A DNA stretch of 34,142 nt from an uncultured Ruminococcus sp. (GCA_902773635.1 CACYFH010000018.1:1-34142); one strand, 5' to 3'; shown: positions 15,084 through 22,823, counted from the first letter of the stretch. Made by a program: numbers and translations. Notes: generated by a model from the letters alone, not told the origin.

Positions 15084-18000
15084 TTATCTCTTGAGGTTGT
15101 CCTTGCGGAAGAACAGGAAGCCGCGCAGTACGTTGATGAAGTCGTTGACGTATTTCTCGTTGCTCGCGTTCCAGAAGAAGCCCATTCTGGCTAAGATCTG
15201 GGTCGTGAAGTGAGAGTTGAAGGGAAGCGCGACGATCTTCTTGCCGTGGGCGGTGTTCATGTAGGCGGTCATGCTGGAGAGGATCGCCGCCTTGTCGGGA
15301 TCCTTCTGCGCCTCGTTGAGCGCGTCGACGAACACGTCGTACTCTACGAACTCGATATTGTTGCCGCTCTTGTTCATCTGGCGGATGATATCGCCCAGCG
15401 GGAGAGTGTGGTTGTTGACGGCGTTGTAGACACAGCACGCCTGCGGGGTCTTGGCGAGCTTGATGAAGGCCTCGCAGGAGCGGTCGATCGGGCCCATGCA
15501 GACCTGATTCTCGATCATCGCGTAGGGGAAGCACCCGAGCAGGCTGTAGGAGCGCAGTCTGCCCATAAAGTTGTTGGTCAGGAAGTTGATCTGGAACTCG
15601 CCGTCGGACTCACGCGCGGCAAGCGTGCCGACGCGGATGACCTTCGCGTCCAGTCCCTCTGCCGCGGCTTCCAGCACCATACGCTCGCCCATGAGCTTTG
15701 ACGAGGTATACTTATTGTCGAGCGTCTGACCGTAGTAGAGCGACTGCTCGTCGAGGTCTCTGCGGCTGAGCTTTGTCACGTCGTCGGTCGTGCCGGAGAC
15801 GGAGACGGTGGAGAAGTGGATCAGTCTCGCGCCGAGCTTCTGGCAGAGCTTCACGCAGTTGACCGCGCCGCCGACGTTGATATCCTCGATATCCGTGCCG
15901 TTGGAGAAGTGCTTGACGTTCGCCGCGCAGTTGAACACGGTATCGACGGGGAGCTTCTCAATCGGCTCGAAGTATTTATAATCCGTAACGTCGCCGTTGA
16001 GCACCTCGACGCGCTGTGCGAATTCCTCGTCGAGATCGGAGCCGAAGTAGTAGAACAGGATGTTCTCCAGTCTCTCGCGGGCGGAGTCGAACTTGCCCTT
16101 TCTGATCAGGCAGTACGCCTTGCCGCTCTCGGTCTTGAGGTACTGGTACAGCAGGTGGGCGCCCATGTAGCCGGTCGCGCCGGTGATCAGCACGTTGCCG
16201 AGCTCGCGCAGGGGTTCAGACTTGAAGGCTTCCACGGTGTTCTTAGAGAGAAGCTCATTGATCTTGGTGTAATCGTAATTATCAAAGTCGAACAGCTTGT
16301 TGTTATCGTGCACCTCGCCGTCCTTGAACAGCTCCGCGAGCGCGCGCGGGGTGGTGTACTTGAAGATATCGCCGTAGGTGATCTCAAAGCCGTTCTCGGA
16401 AGCGTCCAGCACGACCGAGGTCACGATCAGCGAGGTACCGCCGATCTCAAAGAAGTCGTCGGTCGCACCGACCCGGTCGAGCTTGAGCGCCTTCTTGAAG
16501 GATTCGCAGAAGAATTCCTCCGTCTTGTTGGCGGGAGCGACATACTCGCCGAGGCTGACGGGTACGGGATCGGGCAGCTTCTTGGTGTCGGTCTTGCCGT
16601 TCGCGGTCATGGGCATCTCGACCATCTGGAGATAGGCGGTCGGCACCATGTAATGGGTCAGGTGCTTTTTCAGCTCCGCTCTCAGCGCGTCGATGTCGAT
16701 CTCCGTATCCGCGGTGAAGTAGGCGCAGAGGTTGTCCTGACCGCTCAATTTACGGATGATGACGGAGACCTTCTTGATATGCGGCTGGGCGGCGATGAGA
16801 CCCTCGATCTCGCCGAGCTCGATGCGGAGACCTCTGAGCTTGACCTGGTTATCCAATCTGCCGAGGATATGTACGTTGCCGAACTTGTCCCACTTCGCGT
16901 AGTCGCCGGAACGGTACATGCGGGCGTTGTCATACTCAACGAACGCCGCGGCAGTCTTCTCGGGTAGGTTCTTGTAGCCTCTCGCCACGCCGATACCGCC
17001 GATATACAGCTCGCCGATCACGCCGTAGGGCGCGGGGTCGCCGAACTTGTCGACGATGACCTCATGGTAGTTGAGGAGCGGTCTGCCGACGGTAACATAA
17101 TCGGCGTTGGTCAGATCAGCCGCGTTGCAGGAGACGGTGATCTCCGTCGGTCCGTAGGTGTTGATGATGCGGATGGTGTCGGAGCACGCCTTGATCGCGT
17201 CGCGGAGCGCCATCGGGTAGCCCTCGCCGCCGGACATGACGAGCCTGCACTTGGCGAGCGCCGCCTTGAAGGGCTCGAAGTCCATATACTGCTGTAAGCG
17301 CGAGGGGGTCGCGTTGATGCAGTCCACACTATACTTCTCCATCAGCTCCGCGAGCGCGCGCGGATCGTTCATCTCGTCCTCTGCGGCAAAGACCAGCGTC
17401 TTGCCGTTCGTGAGCGCCGCGGTATGCTCCTTGAAGGACATATCGAAGGAGATGGTCGTGACGGAGAGGTAGGTGGAGATATTCTCCTTTAAGTAGTGCA
17501 TGTGGATGTTCGCGGGATGGGGGTTGAGGTAGTTGCAGATGCCCTTGTGGCGGAGCATAACGCCCTTGGGCTTTCCGGTCGAGCCGGAGGTATAGATCAT
17601 GTAGCTGAGCTCGGTGTCGCTCATTTCTACATCAGGATTATCAGTCTTGTCGCCGACGACGATATCCGCGACGTCGATCGCCTTCTCAGCGGGATAGTCC
17701 GCGAGCTTGTCGGCGGTGGTGATGATGAAGGAGGCTTCCGAATCCTCGATAATGTGGTTGATTCTGTCCGCGGGGTACTGCGGATCGCAGGGGATGAACG
17801 CCGCGCCCGCCTTGTTCACGCCGAAGAGACAGGCGAAGAAGCAGGTCTCTCTCGGGAGCAGGAGCGCCACGCTGTCGCCGGTCTTGATCCCTCTCGCGAT
17901 CAGGTTGTGGGCGACGATATTCGCCTTCTCGTTCAGCTCCTTGTAGGTCAGGGTCGCGTCCTTCGCGATCAGCGCGGTCTTGTCCGCGTTCTCCTCGGCG

Positions 18001-21000
18001 CTCTTCTCAAAGAGCTTGTGGAGCAGGGTCTCGCCGATCTCGGCGGTCGCCTCGGTCTTGAAGGCGTCGAGCTGTGCCTTCTGCTCCTCGGGCAGAGCGA
18101 GGGCGTCGCGCACGGTCTTGGCGTTCGTGCCGAGCAGGCTCAGGGTATTTCTGAGCTGACCGATGAAGTTCTCGATCACCGCGTCCTCGAACAGCTCGGA
18201 GGAATACTGCACCATGAAGTGCAGACCCTTCGCGCCCTTGCGGATGACGATGCCGATATCGCGGCTCATCTTCTGGAGCGGCGCGTACATCTCCACGCTC
18301 AGGCCGTCCTTATCATACGCGGGCGGGTTCCACATGAAGTTGACGCTGACGTCGAAGATCGGGTTGCGGCTCTCGTCGCGCTGCTTAACAAACTCGCCGA
18401 CAACGTCCTCAAACGGCAGATACGCGCCGTAGGTCGCGTTGCGGACAGCCTCGCTGACGCTGCCGAGATAATCGGCGAGTGAAGCAGAACGCCGGGGCTT
18501 CACGCGGACGGGAGCGGTGTTGACGAACATACCGATCACGTCATCCGCGTCGTTCGGTCTCATATTGGTGGGGATGCCCAGCACCACGTCCTCGGACGCG
18601 GTATACTTGCCGAGCGTCATGGAAACAGCGGAGAAGATCAGCTCGAACTCCGTCACGCTGAAACGGCGGGCGGTGTTGTCGATCGCCTTGAGCTGTTCGT
18701 TATCATAATCGAAGTCGATCTGTCTGTCGGAGAGCGGGTGCACCTTGGGGCGCTTGCCCTTGATGGGCATTTCGTTGACGGGAACGCCGTCCGCGAACAG
18801 CTCGCGGTAGAACGCCATGCCGCTCTCATACTTGTCATTCAGGCTGTCGTCGTAAAGGTCGGAGAGGTCGATCTCAGAGGCGGTGACCTCCACGCCGTTC
18901 AGCCCGTCGATCAGCTCCTTGACGAAGGTCTTTGCGGAGCCGCCGTCGAAGGCGATATGGTGGATCGCCATGTGCAGGATGATACTGCCGTCCGCGACCG
19001 CGTAGAGGGTCGGACGGACGGGGATGCCCGCGTTGAGGTTGAAGGGCTCCGCGTAGCTGTCGATGATCGCGATAACTTCCTCACGGGAGGCGGCGGTCGT
19101 TTCAACGATCTCGGGGAGCTTTTCGGTCAGGATACGCACCGGCAGACCGTTGTCCTCGCCGTAGGTCGAGGTGAACGCCTCGTGCGCCGCGAACACCGCG
19201 TTCAGAGCCTTCTTGACGGTCTCCATGTCGGAGCCCTTGATGATCGCGGCGATATTCAGATTGTAAACGGTGGAATTCTCATTGAGCTTCTGCTCAAGGT
19301 ACATGCCGCGCTCGGAGGGGGTCAGCGGGTAGATCCTGACCTTCTTCTCCTTCTTGGTACGTTCCTTGCGGCTCGCCTTTTGGATCAGCAGGCGCTCGAT
19401 CATGCGCGGGGACTTGCCCGCGAAGATATCCGCAGTCGTGATCTTGTAAATGCCGCACTTCTCCGAGACCATGGCGCACTTGATGGAGTCGCCGCCGAGC
19501 GCGAAGAAGTCGTCGTCGATACCGACGTTCTCAACGCCCAGCACCTCCTCGAACGCCTTGCACAGCGCCTTCTGCATATCCGTCTCTGGAGCAATATAGT
19601 CGTTCTTGAAACTGCCCGCCTCGGGCGCGATGAGAGCGTTCCTGTCGAGCTTGCCGTTCGCGTTGACGGGGAGCTTGTCGAGCTTCACGAAGAACGCGGG
19701 GATCATATACGGCGGGAGCTTCTGGGAGATCTCCGCCTTGATCTCATCCGCGTCGACGGGCTCGTCCTCTACATAGTAAGCGACCAGATAGACCTGACCG
19801 TACTGGTTCTTGAAGTCCTTCAAGGCGGCGTCGTGAACGCCCTTGACCTGCTTGACGATCGCCTCGATCTCGCCGGGCTCGACGCGCTGGCCGTTGATCT
19901 TGACCATCCAGTCCTTGCGGTTGAGGAAGATGATGTTGCCGCCCTCGCCCTTTCTGACGATGTCGCCGGTCTTTAAGAGCTTCTGATAGCCGTCCTGCTC
20001 AGCAAAGGGATTGTCGATGAAGGTCTTTGCGGTCTGCTCGGGCAGGTTGAAGTAGCCGTCCGCAAAGATACCGGCAAGGCAGAGCTCGCCCTCCTCGGCT
20101 TCCTTTCCGTTTTCATCGAGGATATAGGCGCGGACGTCGCCGATCGTCTGACCGATCGGTGTATTCTCATAGGGCTTGTCGATCTTGAACGCGAGCACCG
20201 CGCCGGCGGACTCGGTCTGACCGTAGGCGACGAAGATCTCGTATTCATCGCTGTAGATATTCGAGACGCGCTCGCTGCCGGTAAAGACGGTTTTGAGCGT
20301 ATCTCCCTTCTGCTTAAAGACCTTGAGCATCTTCGGGCTGATGAAGGTGCGGTTGATCTGATTCTCCTCGATATAATCCGCTAAGAGGATCGGATCGCGC
20401 ATTGCTTCATACGGCATGAGATACGCCGAGATACGCGCGCACAGCGGCGCGAACACGCCCTGCACGGACGCGACGAAGGTGAACGGCGCGCCCAGCGCGG
20501 CGCGCGCGCCTGCGGGTGTTTTCGCAAACTCGATATAGCGGTTCACGGAGTCGGTGATGCTCGCGTGGGAGTGGAGCACGCCCTTGGGCTTGCCGGTCGA
20601 GCCGGAGGTGTAGATCAGAAGCGACGGGTCGGAAGGCTCGGGGGTCACGGTCTCGGCGATAGGCTCCTCGTCCTCGATCCCGCGCAGGAATTTCGCGTTG
20701 ATGACGGTCTTTGCACCGCAGTTGTCGCGGATGAATTCCAGACGATCCTCGGGGTAGTTTGGCGACAAAGGCGCGAACGCCGCGCCCACCATCCAAACCG
20801 CGTACATCGCGGCGATGTACTCCTTGTTGCGCGGCAGCTCGATGGTGACGAAATCACGGCGGCCGACGCCCAGACGGCTCAGCTTCGCGGCGATCCTGCG
20901 CGCGTAAGCGTCGAACGCACGATAGGTGAAGGAATTGTTCTCTCCCTGATCCACGATGACGGTGAAGTCGGGGTACTCCATAACGTTCTTTCGGATTTGG

Positions 21001-21017
21001 CTGATGATATCGCTCAT
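15084..21017 (-). CDS. Two-module NRPS ending in a thioester reductase (A-T-C-A-T-Re)
   Basis: Domains in order are A1 (about 10-465; LIYTSGSTGKPKG at 134-146, Lys455), T1 (about 475-545; GGDS, Ser511), C (about 560-975; HHIAFDG at 686-692), A2 (about 1000-1480; YTSGSTGKPKG at 1142-1152, Asp1192, YGPTE at 1288-1292, Lys1475), T2 (about 1495-1565; GGTS, Ser1529) and a reductase (about 1605-1977; GATGYMG at 1613-1619, Tyr1770 and Lys1774 of YxxxK). The reductase should release the chain with NAD(P)H as an aldehyde or alcohol. The layout equals that of pyrazinone synthetases such as AusA. A1 lacks the amino-group Asp (Val182) and has GQTE for GPTE, so its substrate may not be an alpha-amino acid. 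AAAGGAAG precedes the ATG. No phosphopantetheinyl transferase is in the window. Confidence 0.93.
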   Translation of the reverse strand: MSDIISQIRKNVMEYPDFTVIVDQGENNSFTYRAFDAYARRIAAKLSRLGVGRRDFVTIELPRNKEYIAAMYAVWMVGAAFAPLSPNYPEDRLEFIRDNCGAKTVINAKFLRGIEDEEPIAETVTPEPSDPSLLIYTSGSTGKPKGVLHSHASITDSVNRYIEFAKTPAGARAALGAPFTFVASVQGVFAPLCARISAYLMPYEAMRDPILLADYIEENQINRTFISPKMLKVFKQKGDTLKTVFTGSERVSNIYSDEYEIFVAYGQTESAGAVLAFKIDKPYENTPIGQTIGDVRAYILDENGKEAEEGELCLAGIFADGYFNLPEQTAKTFIDNPFAEQDGYQKLLKTGDIVRKGEGGNIIFLNRKDWMVKINGQRVEPGEIEAIVKQVKGVHDAALKDFKNQYGQVYLVAYYVEDEPVDADEIKAEISQKLPPYMIPAFFVKLDKLPVNANGKLDRNALIAPEAGSFKNDYIAPETDMQKALCKAFEEVLGVENVGIDDDFFALGGDSIKCAMVSEKCGIYKITTADIFAGKSPRMIERLLIQKASRKERTKKEKKVRIYPLTPSERGMYLEQKLNENSTVYNLNIAAIIKGSDMETVKKALNAVFAAHEAFTSTYGEDNGLPVRILTEKLPEIVETTAASREEVIAIIDSYAEPFNLNAGIPVRPTLYAVADGSIILHMAIHHIAFDGGSAKTFVKELIDGLNGVEVTASEIDLSDLYDDSLNDKYESGMAFYRELFADGVPVNEMPIKGKRPKVHPLSDRQIDFDYDNEQLKAIDNTARRFSVTEFELIFSAVSMTLGKYTASEDVVLGIPTNMRPNDADDVIGMFVNTAPVRVKPRRSASLADYLGSVSEAVRNATYGAYLPFEDVVGEFVKQRDESRNPIFDVSVNFMWNPPAYDKDGLSVEMYAPLQKMSRDIGIVIRKGAKGLHFMVQYSSELFEDAVIENFIGQLRNTLSLLGTNAKTVRDALALPEEQKAQLDAFKTEATAEIGETLLHKLFEKSAEENADKTALIAKDATLTYKELNEKANIVAHNLIARGIKTGDSVALLLPRETCFFACLFGVNKAGAAFIPCDPQYPADRINHIIEDSEASFIITTADKLADYPAEKAIDVADIVVGDKTDNPDVEMSDTELSYMIYTSGSTGKPKGVMLRHKGICNYLNPHPANIHMHYLKENISTYLSVTTISFDMSFKEHTAALTNGKTLVFAAEDEMNDPRALAELMEKYSVDCINATPSRLQQYMDFEPFKAALAKCRLVMSGGEGYPMALRDAIKACSDTIRIINTYGPTEITVSCNAADLTNADYVTVGRPLLNYHEVIVDKFGDPAPYGVIGELYIGGIGVARGYKNLPEKTAAAFVEYDNARMYRSGDYAKWDKFGNVHILGRLDNQVKLRGLRIELGEIEGLIAAQPHIKKVSVIIRKLSGQDNLCAYFTADTEIDIDALRAELKKHLTHYMVPTAYLQMVEMPMTANGKTDTKKLPDPVPVSLGEYVAPANKTEEFFCESFKKALKLDRVGATDDFFEIGGTSLIVTSVVLDASENGFEITYGDIFKYTTPRALAELFKDGEVHDNNKLFDFDNYDYTKINELLSKNTVEAFKSEPLRELGNVLITGATGYMGAHLLYQYLKTESGKAYCLIRKGKFDSARERLENILFYYFGSDLDEEFAQRVEVLNGDVTDYKYFEPIEKLPVDTVFNCAANVKHFSNGTDIEDINVGGAVNCVKLCQKLGARLIHFSTVSVSGTTDDVTKLSRRDLDEQSLYYGQTLDNKYTSSKLMGERMVLEAAAEGLDAKVIRVGTLAARESDGEFQINFLTNNFMGRLRSYSLLGCFPYAMIENQVCMGPIDRSCEAFIKLAKTPQACCVYNAVNNHTLPLGDIIRQMNKSGNNIEFVEYDVFVDALNEAQKDPDKAAILSSMTAYMNTAHGKKIVALPFNSHFTTQILARMGFFWNASNEKYVNDFINVLRGFLFFRKDNLKR

Positions 21018-21075
21018 ATGAATCTTCCTTTCTGCCTTTCTTCAGTCGGCGCGACCGAGAAATATATATGTATTT

Positions 21076-21104
21076 ATCATAATACAAAAACGCTTTCTTG
21101 TCAC
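21076..21104 (-). promoter_or_regulatory. Candidate sigma-A promoter of the NRPS operon
   Basis: GTGACA (21104-21099) and TATGAT (21081-21076) are 17 bases apart. The start would be near 21069, giving an untranslated leader of about 50 bases. It is divergent from the peptide-gene promoter about 100 bases away. Confidence 0.6.
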
Positions 21105-21161
21105 GCATTTTTATTAAAAACCTGCAAAAAACTCATTTCCTTTTTCTGCTTCATTCATACC

Positions 21162-21193
21162 TTTACAGTCAAAAAAATATTTACGGTCAAAAA
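21162..21193 (+). promoter_or_regulatory. Pair of direct repeats in the divergent control region
   Basis: TTTACAGTCAAAAA (21162-21175) and TTTACGGTCAAAAA (21180-21193) differ at one of 14 positions and start 18 bases apart. They end 11 bases before the -35 box of the peptide promoter, where an activator would bind. The ACnGTCAAA core recalls LytTR-type sites, but the spacing differs; the regulator is unknown. Confidence 0.5.
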
Positions 21194-21204
21194 TTGTTTT
21201 TCTA

Positions 21205-21234
21205 TTGACATTTATGTTACTTTCATGTAACATA
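21205..21234 (+). promoter_or_regulatory. Promoter of the peptide gene with overlapping operator palindrome
   Basis: TTGACA (21205-21210) and TAACAT (21228-21233) are 17 bases apart. A perfect 8-bp inverted repeat, TATGTTAC-6-GTAACATA (21213-21234), covers the spacer and the -10 box, the position of a repressor operator. The GTTAC/GTAAC core resembles GntR- or MarR-type sites, but no regulator gene is adjacent. Confidence 0.75.
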
Positions 21235-21240
21235 GAGAAT

Positions 21241-21290
21241 AGGTGTAGCATATCCTGTGCGGACATGCGCTTTTCACGAAAAGGACACCT
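21241..21290 (+). ncRNA. Predicted three-way-junction 5' untranslated RNA
   Basis: The segment folds as a compact Y. P1 is AGGTGT/ACACCT (21241-21246 with 21285-21290). P2 is GCATaTCC/GGAcATGC (21248-21255 with 21261-21268, one mismatch). P3 is CTTTT/AAAAG (21270-21274 with 21279-21283). Single bases at 21247, 21269 and 21284 join the helices. It begins at the expected transcription start, 7-8 bases after the -10 box, and ends five bases before the GAGGAG ribosome site. It could be a ligand sensor, a protein site or a 5' stabiliser. It matches no riboswitch I recognise. Confidence 0.55.
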
Positions 21291-21308
21291 GTTTGAGGAG
21301 AACAGAAA

Positions 21309-21482
21309 ATGAGATCTGTATATGAACGTGAAAACCTGAAAATTACAGAATTTGATACAGAAGACGTGATCACGACCTCCGGCGAACAGCATCAGCAACT
21401 CACTACGCTATCCGAACGAGAGAATGCTCACCTTTCATTCAACCTGCTTGATCTGCCCACGAACGGTTCTCCATGGTGGTAA
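21309..21482 (+). CDS. 57-residue peptide of unknown function, possible precursor peptide
   Basis: ATG 21309 follows TTGAGGAGAACAGAAA, an excellent ribosome site, and the frame ends at TAA behind the C-terminal NGSPWW. The N-terminal part, MRSVYERENLKITEFDTEDV then ITTSG, is acidic. It recalls short hypothetical proteins of Clostridia with a Y-x(n)-EF-x-x-EDVIT-x-SG pattern (from memory, unverified). There is no signal peptide and no Cys. The gene has its own regulated promoter, a structured 5' leader and its own terminator, so it is a separate, probably well-expressed unit. It is divergent from the NRPS operon and about 2 kb before a PqqD-like gene. It could be a precursor of a modified peptide, a signal or a small regulator. 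Confidence 0.7.
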   Translation: MRSVYERENLKITEFDTEDVITTSGEQHQQLTTLSERENAHLSFNLLDLPTNGSPWW

Positions 21483-21510
21483 CGCCGTCTTTTTCAGAAC
21501 AGCTTACACA

Positions 21511-21538
21511 GCGCTCCCGCTTTGCGGGGGCGTTTTTT
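21511..21538 (+). terminator. Intrinsic terminator of the peptide gene
   Basis: CGCTCCCGC and GCGGGGGCG pair over 9 bp with one G-T pair around a TTT loop, followed by TTTTTT. It lies 29 bases after the peptide stop codon. Confidence 0.88.
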
Positions 21539-21586
21539 GCGCCGCAAACGACCGCGGGGAGTTCCGCTCTCACCGCTTAATACAGG

Positions 21587-21615
21587 TTGACATTCCTTCA
21601 CGCGTGTTGTAAAAT
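21587..21615 (+). promoter_or_regulatory. Sigma-A promoter of the lipoprotein/dockerin pair
   Basis: TTGACA (21587-21592) and TAAAAT (21610-21615) are exactly 17 bases apart. The leader then carries a perfect 6-bp hairpin, TCGGCT/AGCCGA (21642-21647 with 21654-21659), before the start codon. Confidence 0.8.
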
Positions 21616-21680
21616 AAAAAGGATAGCAAGCGTCCGTCTTTTCGGCTCAGAGAAGCCGAGGCTCGCTCTGCACAGCTTTC

Positions 21681-22163
21681 ATGAATCAGGTGAAGAATTT
21701 GTCCAGATTACGCATCATATCCGCGACCCTGCTGCTGGCTCTCGCGCTGAGCCTGACGGCTTGCGGCAACGCAAAGGAGACCGCAGGCGAGCCCACACAG
21801 AGCGCGCAGGTCTCAGAAACGCAGAAAGCATCCGACGCGGCGGCTCCCGTGAGCACCGAAGTTGCGAAGGAGAGCGAGACCGCCGCGGGCAAGTCCGATA
21901 AAACAACAAGCAATACAGCTGAGAACAGCTCCGACAGCGCTCCCGCAAGGAGCGACACATCCGTCAGCAAGGAGCAGAACAGCGGCAGCACACAGAACAG
22001 CAACAACAGTTCTCAGGACAACACGAACCAATCGAATTCGAACAGCAATAAAAACACCGATACTTCCGGGAACAGCAAGCCCGCACCCGCGGAGCAGCCG
22101 ACCGCTGCTCCTGCCGAGCAGGGTGACAGAGATAACGCCGAGGTGAGCATCAATGACCTGTAA
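21681..22163 (+). CDS. Low-complexity lipoprotein
   Basis: A lipoprotein signal peptide ends in the lipobox LTAC with Cys28. The rest (about 130 residues) is disordered, rich in Ser, Thr, Asn, Gln, Ala and Glu, with stretches such as SNNSSQDNTNQSNSNSNKN and a Pro/Ala-rich end. It contains no catalytic motif and looks like a spacer or stalk on the outer face of the membrane. ATG 21681 has no ribosome site. TTG 21699 lies five bases behind AGGTGA and gives a better signal peptide, so the true start may be there (154 residues). The end overlaps the next gene by 11 bases, suggesting that the two products work together. Confidence 0.7.
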   Translation: MNQVKNLSRLRIISATLLLALALSLTACGNAKETAGEPTQSAQVSETQKASDAAAPVSTEVAKESETAAGKSDKTTSNTAENSSDSAPARSDTSVSKEQNSGSTQNSNNSSQDNTNQSNSNSNKNTDTSGNSKPAPAEQPTAAPAEQGDRDNAEVSINDL

Positions 22164-22572
22164 ACTGCGTAAAGCCATTTCCATCCTGTTCAGCGCCGTC
22201 GTGCTGACCCTTGCCACGGCAGTCATCACCGTCTCCGCCGCAGGAGTTTTGCTCGGGGACGCCGACCTCGACGGCGAGGTCACGGTCACGGACGCCACGA
22301 GCGTGCAGAGAACGCTCGCCAACCTGCCTGTCAGCGGCAATTTCTCCCTCACCTGCGCCGATATCGACAAAAGCGGCGAGCTGGAGGTAACGGACGCGAC
22401 CTTCATCCAGCGCTGGGTAGCTCAGATCGAGACCCCCTACCCCATCGGCGTCGTGCCGACCGAAGCGCCGACCGAAGCTCCCACTCAGGCTCCCACTCAG
22501 GCTCCCACGCAGGCGCCGACCGTCATGCCGACCGACGAGGACGGCTGGGGACGCGAGATCTTCAAGCCCTGA
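22153..22572 (+). CDS. Small secreted dockerin-repeat protein
   Basis: Residues 1-29 are a signal peptide. Residues 35-92 hold two calcium-loop repeats of dockerin type, GDADLDGEVTVTDATSVQR and ADIDKSGELEVTDATFIQR. Residues 102-125 are TEAP/TQAP repeats, and the end is an acidic tail. The protein is almost nothing but a dockerin with a Pro/Thr linker, so it has no enzyme to bring to a scaffold; it might be an adaptor or a competitor. GAGGTGA precedes the ATG, which lies inside the lipoprotein gene. The repeats resemble those of the protein at 8720-9745 (shared DAT-x-IQR helix). Confidence 0.75.
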   Translation: MTCKLRKAISILFSAVVLTLATAVITVSAAGVLLGDADLDGEVTVTDATSVQRTLANLPVSGNFSLTCADIDKSGELEVTDATFIQRWVAQIETPYPIGVVPTEAPTEAPTQAPTQAPTQAPTVMPTDEDGWGREIFKP

Positions 22573-22577
22573 TCTTA

Positions 22578-22739
22578 TACTAAGTTTCATTAAAACACTT
22601 TAACATTTATCGCGTTAAATTCCGTATAACTTCGTTGTCCTCCTTGACAGGCGCCAGCCTGTCTGCGTCGTCCGCCTCGTTCTACGAAATTTTCCGTTAA
22701 TAAATTTGTTTGTTAAAGCGTTTAATGGAAACTTAGTAT
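22578..22739. mobile_element. MITE-like element, long form, flanked by TA
   Basis: The terminal inverted repeats are CTAAGTTTCATTAAAAC (left) and GTTTAATGGAAACTTAG (right), identical in inverted sense but for one extra base. TA on each side fits an IS630/Tc1-type target duplication. Inside is a GACAGGC/GCCTGTC hairpin and no ORF. It begins six bases after the dockerin stop codon. Its right end could form a weak outward promoter (TTGTTA, 18 bases, TAGTAT). Confidence 0.75.
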
Positions 22740-22778
22740 TATTCACCAACATATTACGGCAGAAGCCTGCCTGAACCT

Positions 22779-22812
22779 GCGGCGTTTGCGTGATTCACGA
22801 ACGCCGCTTTTT
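22779..22812 (+). terminator. Intrinsic terminator directly before the membrane-protein operon
   Basis: GCGGCGTT and AACGCCGC (22779-22786 with 22800-22807) form an 8-bp stem, extended inward by CGTG/CACG, followed by TTTTT. The ribosome site CGGAGG of the next gene starts at the end of the T run. It either ends upstream transcription or acts as an attenuator of the genes that follow. Confidence 0.75.
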
Positions 22813-22823
22813 CGGAGGATCAT

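Noticed and set aside
21114..21398. 94-residue minus-strand frame across the divergent control region
   Set aside because: It overlaps the peptide promoter, the three-way junction and the peptide gene, has no ribosome site, and its composition is non-coding in appearance.
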